DNA from: Oscillospiraceae bacterium
Lineage (GTDB): Bacteria; Bacillota; Clostridia; Oscillospirales; Oscillospiraceae
DNA length: 64,000 nt
Assembly: GCA_017436955.1 (NCBI GenBank)
Contig: JAFSCD010000010.1
Span: 1 to 64,000 of the forward strand
Direction: 5' to 3'
The notes beneath the pieces are model-generated. The model saw only the letters and a list, made by a program, of their open reading frames with translations, was not told the DNA's origin and did not search any database. Position numbers and translations under genes: made by a program. Of the stretch, positions 18,773 through 26,486 are shown in pieces (positions within the stretch are counted from its first letter, which is position 1; each line of letters opens with the position of its first letter).

Positions 18773-20740
18773 TTGGATAAGTTTCAGTTACATTCTGAAT
18801 ATAAGCCAACCGGCGATCAGCCGGAGGCCATTACCGGTCTGGTAAACGGCATCAACTGGGGCCTGCGTGAGCAGACACTGCTGGGCGTTACCGGCTCCGG
18901 CAAGACCTTTACGATGGCAAATGTCATCGCCGAATTAAACAGACCTACGCTGGTGCTGGCACACAACAAGACCCTGGCGGCGCAGCTTTGCTCGGAGTTC
19001 CGGGAGTTTTTCCCCAACAACGCGGTGGAATATTTCATATCCTACTACGATTACTACCAGCCGGAGGCGTATATCGCCCATACCGACACCTATATCGAGA
19101 AGGACGCCTCCGTTAACGAGGAGATCGACCGCCTGCGCCACAGCGCCACCTCCGCGCTGTTTGAGCGCCGGGACGTGATCGTGGTGTCGTCGGTGAGTTG
19201 CCTGTACGGTCTGGGCGATCCCATTGATTACAAGAGCATGGTGATCTCCCTGCGTGTGGGTCAGGAGCGTCCGCTGGAGGATATCCTGCGTAAGCTGGCG
19301 GAGATCCGCTATGAGCGCAACGATCTGGATTTTTCCCGCAATAAATTCCGCCTGCGTGGCGATACGCTGGAAATTTACCCGGCATATTGGTCGGGACGCG
19401 CCATTCGTGTGGAATTCTTCGGCGACGAGATCGACCGCATCAGCGAGATCAATGCCGTTACCGGCGTGGCGGAGCGGTTTGTGGATCACGTGGCCATTTA
19501 TCCTGCCAGCCATTATGTGGCATCCCGGGAGAAGCTGGAGCGTGCGATGCAGGAGATCCGCCGGGAGTGTGACGAGCAGGTGGCCTGGTTCCGGGCTCAC
19601 GATAAGCTGATCGAAGCCCAGAGGATCGCCCAGCGGACTGCCTACGATCTGGAAATGCTGACGGAGATCGGCTTCTGCAACGGAATCGAGAACTATTCCC
19701 GGGTCATTCAGGGCAGAGCGCCCGGCACACCGCCGACCACGCTGCTGGACTATTTCCCCGATGATTTTCTGATGTTTGTGGACGAAAGCCACGTAACGCT
19801 GCCCCAGTGTCGGGCAATGTTCGCCGGTGACCGCAGCCGTAAGGATGCGCTGGTGAATTACGGCTTCCGTCTGCCGTCGGCGTATGACAACAGACCCCTG
19901 AATTTTGCGGAATTCGACAGCAAGATCAATCAGGTGATCTATGTTTCGGCAACCCCTGCCGAATATGAAAAGAGCCGCTCCGGTCAAACGGTGGAGCAGG
20001 TGATCCGTCCTACGGGTCTGCTGGACCCTGAGGTGGAGGTGCGCCCCATCGACGGACAGATCGACGATCTGATCGGCGAGATAAACGCGCGGACTGCGAA
20101 AAACGAGCGCGTTCTGGTTACCACCCTGACAAAAAAGATGGCGGAAGATCTGACAGCTTACCTGCAAAAGGCCGGCATCAAGGTGCGCTATATGCACTCG
20201 GATATCGGCGCGATGGAGCGTATGGAGATCATCCGTGACCTGCGGATGGCGAAATTCGATGTGCTGGTGGGCATCAACCTGCTGCGTGAGGGACTTGACC
20301 TGCCGGAGGTGAGCCTGGTGGCGATCCTGGATGCGGATAAGGAAGGCTTCCTGCGTAGCGAGACCAGCTTGATCCAGACCATCGGCAGAGCTGCCCGAAA
20401 CGCCGAGGGCAAGGTCATTATGTATGCCGACCAGATCACGGCGGCTATGCGCTGTGCCATGGACGAAACCGCTCGCCGCCGGGAGATCCAGAATGCTTAC
20501 AACGAGGCTCACGGCATCGTGCCCAGGACCATCATCAAGTCCGTCCGGGACCTGATCGAGATATCCTCTTCCGCTGCGGAGCGCAGAGGCAGAAACGGCA
20601 TCAAGATGACCCGTGCCGAGAAGGAGAAGGAAATTGCCCGTCTGGAAAAGCAGATGCGGGAAGCCGCCCGGATGATGGAATTCGAGCTGGCTGCCATACT
20701 GCGCGACCAGATCATCGAGCTTCGCGGAAACGACAAATAA
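18773..20740 (+). CDS. uvrB: UvrABC system protein B
   Basis: UvrB is loaded by UvrA onto damaged DNA and recruits UvrC. It has 655 residues. TGDQPEAI and Walker [11 protein letters not shown] are near the N terminus. The beta-hairpin [10 protein letters not shown] follows, then DESHVTLPQ, the helicase motif [11 protein letters not shown] and TIGRAARN, and a C-terminal UVR domain (LEKQMREAA...FELAAILRD). I choose TTG at 18773 because AGGAG sits 7 bases before it and the product begins like known UvrB ([10 protein letters not shown]); the longer reading would overlap radC. Confidence 0.95.
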   Translation: MDKFQLHSEYKPTGDQPEAITGLVNGINWGLREQTLLGVTGSGKTFTMANVIAELNRPTLVLAHNKTLAAQLCSEFREFFPNNAVEYFISYYDYYQPEAYIAHTDTYIEKDASVNEEIDRLRHSATSALFERRDVIVVSSVSCLYGLGDPIDYKSMVISLRVGQERPLEDILRKLAEIRYERNDLDFSRNKFRLRGDTLEIYPAYWSGRAIRVEFFGDEIDRISEINAVTGVAERFVDHVAIYPASHYVASREKLERAMQEIRRECDEQVAWFRAHDKLIEAQRIAQRTAYDLEMLTEIGFCNGIENYSRVIQGRAPGTPPTTLLDYFPDDFLMFVDESHVTLPQCRAMFAGDRSRKDALVNYGFRLPSAYDNRPLNFAEFDSKINQVIYVSATPAEYEKSRSGQTVEQVIRPTGLLDPEVEVRPIDGQIDDLIGEINARTAKNERVLVTTLTKKMAEDLTAYLQKAGIKVRYMHSDIGAMERMEIIRDLRMAKFDVLVGINLLREGLDLPEVSLVAILDADKEGFLRSETSLIQTIGRAARNAEGKVIMYADQITAAMRCAMDETARRREIQNAYNEAHGIVPRTIIKSVRDLIEISSSAAERRGRNGIKMTRAEKEKEIARLEKQMREAARMMEFELAAILRDQIIELRGNDK

Positions 20741-20834
20741 ATCCCCAACCGGCGGTAGAATCTCCCCACTCAACCGCCGGTATGTAGACTGCCAATGCAA
20801 AAAAGCCTATACTGAAAGCGAAAGGAGGCAGCCT

Positions 20835-21446
20835 ATGGATCAAGTGAAGATCGGAAAATTTATCGCCCGGTGCAGAAAAAAGGAAAAGCTGACCCAAATG
20901 CAGCTGGCGGAAAAACTGGGCATTACCGACAGAGCCGTTTCAAAATGGGAGCGAGGACTCACAATGCCGGACTCCTCCATTATGCTGGAGCTTTGCGGAA
21001 TCCTGAAAATTACAGTGAATGATTTATTAAGTGGGGAGGTCGTTATTATGAATAACTACAATGAAGAAATGGAAAAGAATCTGCTGGATATGGTCAGGCA
21101 GAAAGAGCAGGCGGACAAAAGGCTGCTGCGGGCAGAGGTGTTCATCGGATTTACTTCAGTGGCGATATTGTTCGCGTTTATTGCCGCTGCCGCATTTCTG
21201 GAGATGGAAGCCTGGCTGCGGGCTGTACTGATAGTGACGGGCTTTGCGCTGTTTTTAGCAGGCTGTCTGTACGCGGTACGGATCGAGCAGGTGGCAGGCT
21301 ACTATGAATGTCAGCACTGCAGGCACAGATATGTCCCCAGCTACAAGGCTGTGAATCTGGCACAGCATATGGGCAGAACAAGAAAAATGAAATGCCCGAA
21401 ATGCGGAAAGAGATCCTGGCAGAAAAAAGTTCTGACAAAGGAATAA
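20835..21446 (+). CDS. XRE-family regulator with membrane segments and zinc ribbon
   Basis: This 203-residue protein has an N-terminal XRE helix-turn-helix (about 7-61; LTQMQLAEKLGITDRAVSKWERG). A short linker and two hydrophobic helices at about 102-122 and 128-147 follow. The C-terminal zinc ribbon has CQHCRHRY...CPKCGKRSW (four Cys). Such proteins are common in Clostridia; the membrane part may sense an envelope signal or anchor the repressor. The start follows AAAGGAGG. It is monocistronic with a downstream hairpin at 21453-21484. The target is unknown. Confidence 0.82.
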   Translation: MDQVKIGKFIARCRKKEKLTQMQLAEKLGITDRAVSKWERGLTMPDSSIMLELCGILKITVNDLLSGEVVIMNNYNEEMEKNLLDMVRQKEQADKRLLRAEVFIGFTSVAILFAFIAAAAFLEMEAWLRAVLIVTGFALFLAGCLYAVRIEQVAGYYECQHCRHRYVPSYKAVNLAQHMGRTRKMKCPKCGKRSWQKKVLTKE

Positions 21447-21452
21447 AAGAGA

Positions 21453-21484
21453 TCAGCGCCGAAATTCTTGCATTTCGGCGCTGA
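21453..21484 (+). terminator. Terminator hairpin overlapping the next promoter
   Basis: TCAGCGCCGAAAT pairs perfectly with ATTTCGGCGCTGA over a 6-base loop. The T-run is poor. The loop contains the -35 box of the promoter at 21468-21496. Confidence 0.65.
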
Positions 21485-21496
21485 ATCTGTTATAAT
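21468..21496 (+). promoter_or_regulatory. Promoter of the E2-like gene
   Basis: TTGCAT (21468-21473), 17 bases and TATAAT (21491-21496). The -35 box overlaps the loop and right arm of the preceding hairpin. Confidence 0.7.
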
Positions 21497-21527
21497 CGAC
21501 GTATTCTGACAGAAAAGAGGAATATTT

Positions 21528-22409
21528 ATGGCGAAGAAAAAGTGGGGAGACCGCAAGGACGGCATTTGGCTGAAGGACATTCCGGCGATGAATCGCATTA
21601 TGCCACCGCTGATGCCCAACCGGGCGGATAACGAGGCACATATCAGCGTTGATATTGATACCCGTCCGCTGAATGCGTACCTGGAGAAGCTGAATGCAGG
21701 CAGAACGGAGGATAAGTATACCCTTTTCCACCTGATCAGCGCCGCTATCGGCAAGGCGTTCATCCTGCGGCCGAAGATGAACCGCTTTATCTGCAACAAC
21801 AAGATGTACCAGCGCAAGAACGTGACCGTTGCCTTTACGGTCAAAAAGCGCTTTGACGATCACTCCGAGGAGGCTCTGGCGTTCTTCGAGTACGATCCCA
21901 GGGATACCATTTTTACCTACCACGAAAAGATCATGAAGGTGATCCACCAGACCAAGAGCTTCGAGGAGAAGGACACCTCCACCGGCGCTATGGATATCAT
22001 CACCAAGCTGCCCCAGTGGCTGATCGTCGCTATCGTCAAGTTTGTGCTGTGGCTGGATAAGCACGGCTGGGCGCCGGACGCACTGATCGGCAGCGATCCC
22101 AACCACGCAGCGGTATTTCTGTCCAACCTGGGCTCCATCGGTCTGCCCGGCGGCTATCACCATCTGGTGAACTGGGGTACCAACTCCTGTTTCGTGGTGG
22201 TGGGCAAAAAGCATATGAAGATGGATTACGATAAGTACGGCATCGGCGATTTCCACGAGGTTGTGCCTCTGGGTATTACCCTGGACGAGCGCATCGCAGA
22301 TGGCTATTACTATTCCGGTACGGTTGCGCTGGTGCAGGAGCTTCTGGAGCATCCCGAGCTGCTGGAAATGCCTGCCGAGGAACCGGTGGCATACGCCATC
22401 CGCAAGTAA
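21528..22409 (+). CDS. 2-oxoacid dehydrogenase acyltransferase-like (CAT-fold) protein, probably inactive
   Basis: The 293 residues match the catalytic fold of E2 acyltransferases and chloramphenicol acetyltransferase, but there is no lipoyl or subunit-binding domain. The catalytic HxxxDG motif reads DERIADG near the C terminus: Glu254 replaces the His, while Asp258 and Gly259 are kept. Classical acyl transfer through that His is therefore not expected. No E1 or E3 gene is nearby. The start follows AAGAGGAA with its own promoter. It could be an acyl-binding or regulatory protein, or use another chemistry; the function is unknown. Confidence 0.75.
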   Translation: MAKKKWGDRKDGIWLKDIPAMNRIMPPLMPNRADNEAHISVDIDTRPLNAYLEKLNAGRTEDKYTLFHLISAAIGKAFILRPKMNRFICNNKMYQRKNVTVAFTVKKRFDDHSEEALAFFEYDPRDTIFTYHEKIMKVIHQTKSFEEKDTSTGAMDIITKLPQWLIVAIVKFVLWLDKHGWAPDALIGSDPNHAAVFLSNLGSIGLPGGYHHLVNWGTNSCFVVVGKKHMKMDYDKYGIGDFHEVVPLGITLDERIADGYYYSGTVALVQELLEHPELLEMPAEEPVAYAIRK

Positions 22410-22417
22410 GGAAAGAC

Positions 22418-22446
22418 TTGACAAACGCAATGACGGGCAGTATAAT
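22418..22446 (+). promoter_or_regulatory. tRNA-Ala promoter
   Basis: Perfect TTGACA (22418-22423), 17 bases and TATAAT (22441-22446), with the tRNA 5' end 12 bases downstream. Confidence 0.85.
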
Positions 22447-22458
22447 TTGAACGTCAAC

Positions 22459-22534
22459 GGGCTCGTAGCGCAGCTGGGAGCGCACCACATTCGCATTGTG
22501 GGGGTCGGGAGTTCGAATCTCCTCGAGTCCACCA
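22459..22534 (+). tRNA. tRNA-Ala (CGC)
   Basis: A 76-base cloverleaf with encoded CCA. The acceptor stem GGGCTCG/CGAGTCC includes the G3:U70 wobble that is the alanine identity element. The anticodon stem CCACA/TGTGG encloses TTCGCAT, giving anticodon CGC (reads GCG). The T-arm loop is TTCGAAT. Confidence 0.95.
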
Positions 22535-22538
22535 AATA

Positions 22539-22567
22539 GAAACGCCACCCCTTGTGGGTGGTGTTTC
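22539..22567 (+). terminator. Hairpin after tRNA-Ala, first of a repeated series
   Basis: GAAACGCCACCC pairs with GGGTGGTGTTTC with one G-T pair. Related hairpins recur at about 22716-22741 and 22890-22915, after tRNA-tail sequences. Confidence 0.7.
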
Positions 22568-22915
22568 CATTTGGTATGGTATTCACGAAGAGGAGATTCG
22601 AAGATCTCAAATGCAACAGTCCGGTGGACTGTTGCTTGCCGCCGGCTGGACGGCGGCAACACATTTATTTGCCGCAGGCAAATGCAAACGATCCCCTTCG
22701 AGTCCACCAAATAAGAAACACCACCCGATGGGTGGTGTTTCCATTTAGTATGGTATTCACGAAGAGGAGATTCGAAGATCTCAAATGCAACAGTCCGGTG
22801 GACTGTTGCTTGCCGCCGGCTGGACGGCGGCAACACATTTATTTGCCGCAGGCAAATGCAAACGATCCCCTTCGAGTCCACCTAACAAGAAACACCACCC
22901 GATGGGTGGTGTTTC
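22556..22915 (+). repeat. Two 174-bp tandem repeats carrying tRNA-Ala tail and stacked hairpins
   Basis: Copies at 22556-22729 and 22730-22903 differ at only three positions; a third begins and breaks off at 22915. Each unit has an inverted copy of the tRNA T-arm (GAGGAGATTCGAA), three hairpins (CAACAGTCC/GGACTGTTG, TTGCCGCC/GGCGGCAA, ATTTGCC/GGCAAAT), a GATC/GATC closing pair, and a direct tRNA tail CTTCGAGTCCACC. Each then has the hairpin with CCACCC/GGGTGG. There are no unique spacers, so this is not CRISPR. Confidence 0.9.
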
Positions 22916-22920
22916 TTGTT

Positions 22921-23065
22921 TAAGGAAGGTTTGGATAAGAGAAGCCTCTCTTGTGTAAAGGGAGGTGTCTCGGCGCAAGCCGGGACGGAGGGATTGCTTT
23001 TTATCGCGACGATCCCCCAGTCAAAAATCGGAGATTTTCGACAGCCCTGCCGGACCCGCGCCCCG
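22921..23065 (+). repeat. Intergenic sequence with short hairpins
   Basis: Contains CCTCTCTTGTGTAAAGGGAGG and TCTCGGC-GCAA-GCCGGGA stem-loops and GTCAAAAATC/GATTTTCGAC. I recall similar 'AGGGAGGTG...GGCGCAAGCC' blocks as repeated intergenic elements in gut Clostridia, but cannot verify this. No coding potential was seen. Confidence 0.4.
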
Positions 23066-23408
23066 CTCGCACCAAGAAGAGGACGCCCGTTCCGGGTGCG
23101 TTCTAACCGTTAGAAGTTTAGATTCTATCCACACCCCCTACGGGATGCGTCTAGAATCTAAAGGACTCTCCCACGGCCTAAAAATGTGCCGCCGGCACAT
23201 TTTCTTAACGGCCTTTCGAGTCCTTTCTCGCACCAAAAAAGAGGACGCCCGTTCCGGACACAATTCTCCATCTAAGAATTTCCGTTCTCATCCACATCCG
23301 TACCGGATGCGTCTGGGAACGGAAAGACTCTCCCACGAGCTAAACAAGTGTCCACCGGACACTTGTTTGCACCAGTCTGCGGACTGGTGCCGCTCTTTCG
23401 AGTCCTTT
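23066..23408 (+). repeat. Two related structured repeats ending in tRNA-Leu/Ser-like tails
   Basis: Units 23066-23226 and 23227-23408 start with CTCGCACCA plus an A/G-rich GAGGACGCC and end in TTTCGAGTCCTTTCTCG-CACCA, a tRNA 3' tail without a tRNA body. They share a core (ATCCACAYCC, GGATGCGTCT, CTCTCCCACG), but the stems differ with pairing kept. TTTAGATTCTA/TAGAATCTAAA becomes TTTCCGTTC/GAACGGAAA. GGCC/GGCC becomes GAGC/GCTC. The apical hairpin AATGTGCC/GGCACATT becomes ACAAGTGTCC/GGACACTTGT plus GCACCAGTC/GACTGGTGC. Such compensatory change argues for a selected RNA or DNA structure. Confidence 0.85.
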
Positions 23409-23416
23409 CTCGCACC

Positions 23417-23450
23417 AAAAAAGAGGACGCCTTTGGGCGTCCTCTTTTTT
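23417..23450. terminator. Bidirectional terminator next to tRNA-Leu
   Basis: AAAAAAGAGGACGCC pairs with GGCGTCCTCTTTTTT. The symmetry runs on into the tRNA tails on both sides (TCTCGCACCA and its complement), so the whole junction is a perfect inverted repeat of about 24 bases per arm. Confidence 0.85.
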
Positions 23451-23532
23451 GGTGCGAGAGATGGGACTCGAACCCACACGGCGTAACCACACGCACCTCA
23501 AACGTGCTTGTCTACCATTCCAACACTCTCGC
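23450..23532 (-). tRNA. tRNA-Leu (GAG)
   Basis: 83 bases including the encoded CCA. The acceptor is GCGAGAG/CTCTCGC. The anticodon stem CACGT/GCGTG encloses TTGAGGT, giving anticodon GAG (reads CUC/CUU). A long variable arm (TGGTTACGCC) is typical of class II tRNA-Leu, and the T-loop is TTCGAGT. Confidence 0.95.
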
Positions 23533-23544
23533 AAGTGCCTATGT

Positions 23545-23573
23545 ATTATAACCATTACAGAAATTTTTGTCAA
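23545..23573 (-). promoter_or_regulatory. tRNA-Leu promoter
   Basis: On the minus strand, TTGACA (23568-23573), 17 bases and TATAAT (23545-23550), 12 bases before the tRNA. Confidence 0.85.
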
Positions 23574-23590
23574 TATCTTTTTCCAAACTA

Positions 23591-23619
23591 TTGCAACCGG
23601 CGGCGGCATCTGCTACACT
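23591..23619 (+). promoter_or_regulatory. rsmE promoter
   Basis: TTGCAA (23591-23596), 17 bases and TACACT (23614-23619), 23 bases before rsmE. Confidence 0.6.
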
Positions 23620-23642
23620 TGATAAAAAGAGGAGGGGTGGCT

Positions 23643-24374
23643 ATGACACGGTTTTTTGTGGCACCTGAAGATGTGAAGCAGGACTTTATGGTTTTGACTG
23701 GGGAAAACGCCCGGCACGCCAAGGTTTTGCGGCTGAAAAACGGCGAACAGGTGCTGGTATGCGACGGTCAGGGCAGAGAATTTATCTGCACTGTCAGCGA
23801 TGTCAGCCCGGAGCAAATCGGTCTTGTTGTGATGAAGGAGCAGCCGGCGGAAACAGAAGCGGCGGTCAAAGTGAGCGTGTATATGGCGTTTCCCAAGGCG
23901 GACAAGCTGGAGCACGTGATCCAGAAAGCCACCGAGCTGGGTGCCAGTGAGATCGTTGCATTTCCGTCTGCCCGTTGCGTGTCCCGTCCGGATGAAAAGA
24001 GCCTGCAGAAAAAACTGGAGCGCTGGCAGAAGATCGCAGCCTCCGCTGCGGAGCAATCCGGCAGAGGCGTGATCCCCCAGGTGCGTGTGCTGTCCAGCTA
24101 TGCGGCTGCGCTGGAGCAGGCGGCAAAAGCCGACAAAGCTCTGCTGTTCTACGAAAATGAGCAGGCGACCACCCTGCACATGGCGCTTACATCCAGCCCC
24201 TATCAGACCGTCAGCCTGCTGACCGGTCCGGAAGGCGGTCTGGAGGTTTCCGAGGTGGAGCAGGCGCTGGCGGCAGGGCTGCAGGTATGTACCCTTGGCA
24301 AGCGGATCCTGCGCTGCGAGACCGCGCCGCTGTGCGCACTGTCTGCAGTGATGTACGATGCAGGAGAATTTTAG
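23643..24374 (+). CDS. rsmE: 16S rRNA (uracil1498-N3)-methyltransferase
   Basis: RsmE methylates U1498 of 16S rRNA with SAM. It has 243 residues: an N-terminal PUA-like domain (MTRFFVAPE, HAKVLRLKNGEQV) and a C-terminal SPOUT knot. The knot carries FPKADKLEHVIQKATELG, EQSGRGVIP, LLTGPEGGLEVSEVE and LGKRILRCETAPL. The ATG at 23643 follows GAGGAGGGG, and upstream in-frame codons cross the tRNA region. It stands alone, facing away from tRNA-Leu. Confidence 0.95.
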   Translation: MTRFFVAPEDVKQDFMVLTGENARHAKVLRLKNGEQVLVCDGQGREFICTVSDVSPEQIGLVVMKEQPAETEAAVKVSVYMAFPKADKLEHVIQKATELGASEIVAFPSARCVSRPDEKSLQKKLERWQKIAASAAEQSGRGVIPQVRVLSSYAAALEQAAKADKALLFYENEQATTLHMALTSSPYQTVSLLTGPEGGLEVSEVEQALAAGLQVCTLGKRILRCETAPLCALSAVMYDAGEF

Positions 24375-24401
24375 CAGCACAATTCTGTGAAATAAAAAAA
24401 G

Positions 24402-24517
24402 ACTGTCATCCCGAGCAAGCGTATGCGCGTCGAGGGATCTTCACATTTCGTTTACATTTGCAGTAAATAAAGTGCGTAGATCCCTCGATTTCGTTTCACT
24501 TCGCTGGGAATGACAGT
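24402..24517. repeat. MITE-like palindromic repeat
   Basis: ACTGTCATCCCGAGC at the left is the imperfect complement of GCTGGGAATGACAGT at the right, with inner CGAGGGATCT/AGATCCCTCG arms. The 116-base element has no ORF and lies between rsmE and rlmH. Elements beginning CTGTCATCCCGAG are, to my recollection, abundant in gut bacteria. Confidence 0.75.
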
Positions 24518-24521
24518 TTGT

Positions 24522-25004
24522 TTATTTGTGGTATTTACTGCCGGCCTGGATGGCTTCGGCACGGTAAAGCTGCTCCATCACCATAATTCTCGCCAGATGG
24601 TGAGGGAAGGTCATAGGGCTCATAGACAGCTTGAAATCCGCCTTTTCCTTGATCTGCGGTGCGATACCGAAGGACGAGCCGATGAGGAAGCAGGCGCCGG
24701 ATCTGCCGGACAGCTTGATCTCACCCATTTTTGCCGCCAGCGCTTCGCTGGACAGCAGCTTTCCTTCCGGGGTGAAGATGCAAAACCAGGCGTTTTTGGG
24801 GAGCTTTTGCAAGATCGCTTCCGCTTCCTTATTCAGACCGGCGGCGATCTCCGCGGCAGAGGGATTTTCGGGAAGCCGACATTCCGGCAGTTCAATTAAA
24901 TGAAATGCGCAGTAACCGCCAAGGCGCTTGGCATATTCCTGGGCTGCGGACAGATAGAATTTCTCCTTCAGCTTTCCCATACAGATCAGCGTAATATCAA
25001 ACAA
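24522..25004 (-). CDS. rlmH: 23S rRNA (pseudouridine1915-N3)-methyltransferase
   Basis: RlmH methylates pseudouridine 1915 of 23S rRNA in assembled 70S ribosomes. The 160 residues and the SPOUT features FDITLICMGKLKEK, FLIGSSFGI, LSMSPMTFPHHLARIMVMEQLYRA and a terminal YHK identify it. The usual IGGxxG reads IGSSFG. The start is TTG at 25004, supported by GAGGTG eight bases before it. The nearby rsmE is also an rRNA methyltransferase gene, but on the other strand across a palindromic repeat. Confidence 0.92.
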   Translation of the reverse strand: MFDITLICMGKLKEKFYLSAAQEYAKRLGGYCAFHLIELPECRLPENPSAAEIAAGLNKEAEAILQKLPKNAWFCIFTPEGKLLSSEALAAKMGEIKLSGRSGACFLIGSSFGIAPQIKEKADFKLSMSPMTFPHHLARIMVMEQLYRAEAIQAGSKYHK

Positions 25005-25075
25005 TCAAATCACCTCGTATGTATTTTACATCAACCGGGAAAAATATGCAACACAAAGTACAAGGAGGTGGAACG

Positions 25076-25234
25076 ATGAAAAAGGAAAGGATCCCCAAAG
25101 ACCCGATGCTGTATTCCGCTGCTGTGTGGCCCAAGGGCTTTATTATCCCCGGAAACAAGGATCCGCTGGGCAGCTATACCGGCGTGGCAACAGACCCCTT
25201 TGAAAAGCCGGTGCAGGATGCGGACGATCTGTAG
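25076..25234 (+). CDS. Small conserved acidic protein
   Basis: This 52-residue protein starts at ATG 25076 after CAAGGAGGTGG, a very strong site. It includes GNKDPLGSYTGVATDPFEKP and ends VQDADDL. I recall this 'DPxGSYTG...PVQDADDL' pattern as a small conserved protein in Oscillospirales, but know no function. It has no membrane segment or signal, is proline-rich and is probably unstructured. It lies divergently from rlmH, and the palindromic element at 25266 may end its transcript. Confidence 0.75.
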   Translation: MKKERIPKDPMLYSAAVWPKGFIIPGNKDPLGSYTGVATDPFEKPVQDADDL

Positions 25235-25265
25235 ATGTAAAAGGCTCTGCTGAAATAGATGCTTC

Positions 25266-25366
25266 GTAGGGGCGATTCACGAATCGCCCGTTACAGCAAA
25301 CCGCAGCACCAATACGGTGCTGCGGTTGTTTATTGGTTTGGTGGGCGATTCGTGAATCGCCCCTGC
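25266..25366. repeat. Composite palindromic repeat with inner terminator hairpin
   Basis: Outer arms GGGCGATTCACGAATCGCCC (self-complementary) and GGGCGATTCGTGAATCGCCC enclose CCGCAGCACC/GGTGCTGCGG, a terminator-like stem followed by TTGTTTATT. It shares its design, and the inner CCGCAGCACC stem, with the element at 36781-37074. Confidence 0.8.
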
Positions 25367-25385
25367 GATGGGATAGTCCTCCAGG

Positions 25386-26486
25386 TCAGTAATTCAGCAT
25401 TCTTTCCACTTTCAGACCGTCTACGGTCTGGCTCAGCAGGAAGCGCACATTTTCCACGGTTGTGGTGGTAACGCCCTGATGGGTGACCTTTACCTCGTAG
25501 GAAACATCGTAAAGATACAGACCGCCTGCCAGACGGGTGCGGTAGTGTGCTGTCTTGGACAGCACCTCTGCGTCCTGATTCTTGTTCCATTTCAGCCCGT
25601 TCAGCGCATCAGCCATTCTCTGTGCCAGGTCGCTTTCGGGGACGATGTAGGTGAGGACATCTGCGTAATTTTCATCCAGCTTCTCGTCGGCGTTGGTAGT
25701 GAAGCGGACGTAGCTGTCGATGAAGCCGCTTACCAGATTGTCCAGAGTGTCTTTCTCGGAATTGGAGCAGTTGTCCAGAATGAACGCCGGGTCGCTTGCC
25801 TGCTCCGGGGTCACGGAGTTGCCCTCTGCATCGGTGATCGTGATCTCAACGTCGCCAAAATACGGACCCACCTGATAGGTCATCATATAGGGCAGGGTAT
25901 CATAGTCGGCGTAAAAGTCCTTCAGGACGGTAATGGGGGTGTCGCGCTGGACGATGCTGTTGCGACCCAGCAACCTGCCGTTGGCATAGACCTTATAGGT
26001 GTCGGGCACCTCCAGGGTCTCACCTTCGTTCAGTAAGTAGGAGAAGTCCAGAGATTCTTCGCTTACCTGCCATTGGGAAAGTCCGAAAGCGCCGGTGCCG
26101 TTGGCAGTCAGCACCACTTTGCCCATGGTGTTACCGTCGCACATCAGCATATAGACCATTTTGTCCTCGGTACATTCCGACATATTCCGGGCGTAGGTCA
26201 CACCGCTGCTGATGCTGGCTCTGAAGATCGCCAGGCAATCATCGTCGGACTGTACGTCGTGATTGACAGCCTGCATATAGTCGGCGGAAAGGCGCTTGAT
26301 ATGCGCGTCATCCAGATTAAAGATATAGGAATCAATGACGTTCTTGGGCTGGGACTTTTCGTAGGCATCCATATAGTTCCAGAGGATGATCAAACCCACA
26401 ATGGCGATCACCAGGAAAATTGCTGCGTAGATGGCAACGGTTTTCAGCATTTTCTGGGAAAAGGTTTTCTTAATGTCGAATTTCAC
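25386..26486 (-). CDS. Membrane-anchored extracytoplasmic protein, unknown function
   Basis: This 366-residue protein has a short cytoplasmic tail (MKFDIKKTFSQKMLK), one transmembrane helix at about 15-38, and a large acidic extracytoplasmic region with no recognised domain. The pattern of repeated Asp-rich turns and a final beta-rich segment (YLYDVSYEVKVTHQG, VRFLLSQTVDGLKV) suggests a transport or NTF2-like fold, but this is only an impression. The start overlaps by 4 bases the stop of the upstream NAGPA-type gene, so the two are co-translated and perhaps act together at the surface. Confidence 0.7.
   Translation of the reverse strand: MKFDIKKTFSQKMLKTVAIYAAIFLVIAIVGLIILWNYMDAYEKSQPKNVIDSYIFNLDDAHIKRLSADYMQAVNHDVQSDDDCLAIFRASISSGVTYARNMSECTEDKMVYMLMCDGNTMGKVVLTANGTGAFGLSQWQVSEESLDFSYLLNEGETLEVPDTYKVYANGRLLGRNSIVQRDTPITVLKDFYADYDTLPYMMTYQVGPYFGDVEITITDAEGNSVTPEQASDPAFILDNCSNSEKDTLDNLVSGFIDSYVRFTTNADEKLDENYADVLTYIVPESDLAQRMADALNGLKWNKNQDAEVLSKTAHYRTRLAGGLYLYDVSYEVKVTHQGVTTTTVENVRFLLSQTVDGLKVERMLNY

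Noticed and set aside
20749..20780. Terminator after uvrB
   Set aside because: CCGGCGGT and ACCGCCGG can pair but the loop is 16 bases and there is no T-run.
18935..20800. A 621-codon minus-strand ORF
   Set aside because: Antisense to uvrB.
22556..22903. CRISPR-like tandem repeat
   Set aside because: The two 174-bp units are adjacent with no unique spacers, and carry hairpins and a tRNA tail. No cas genes are near.
22276..22923. Several ORFs of 60-200 codons within the tRNA repeat region
   Set aside because: They run through the repeats and tRNA genes; structure, not coding, explains the conservation.
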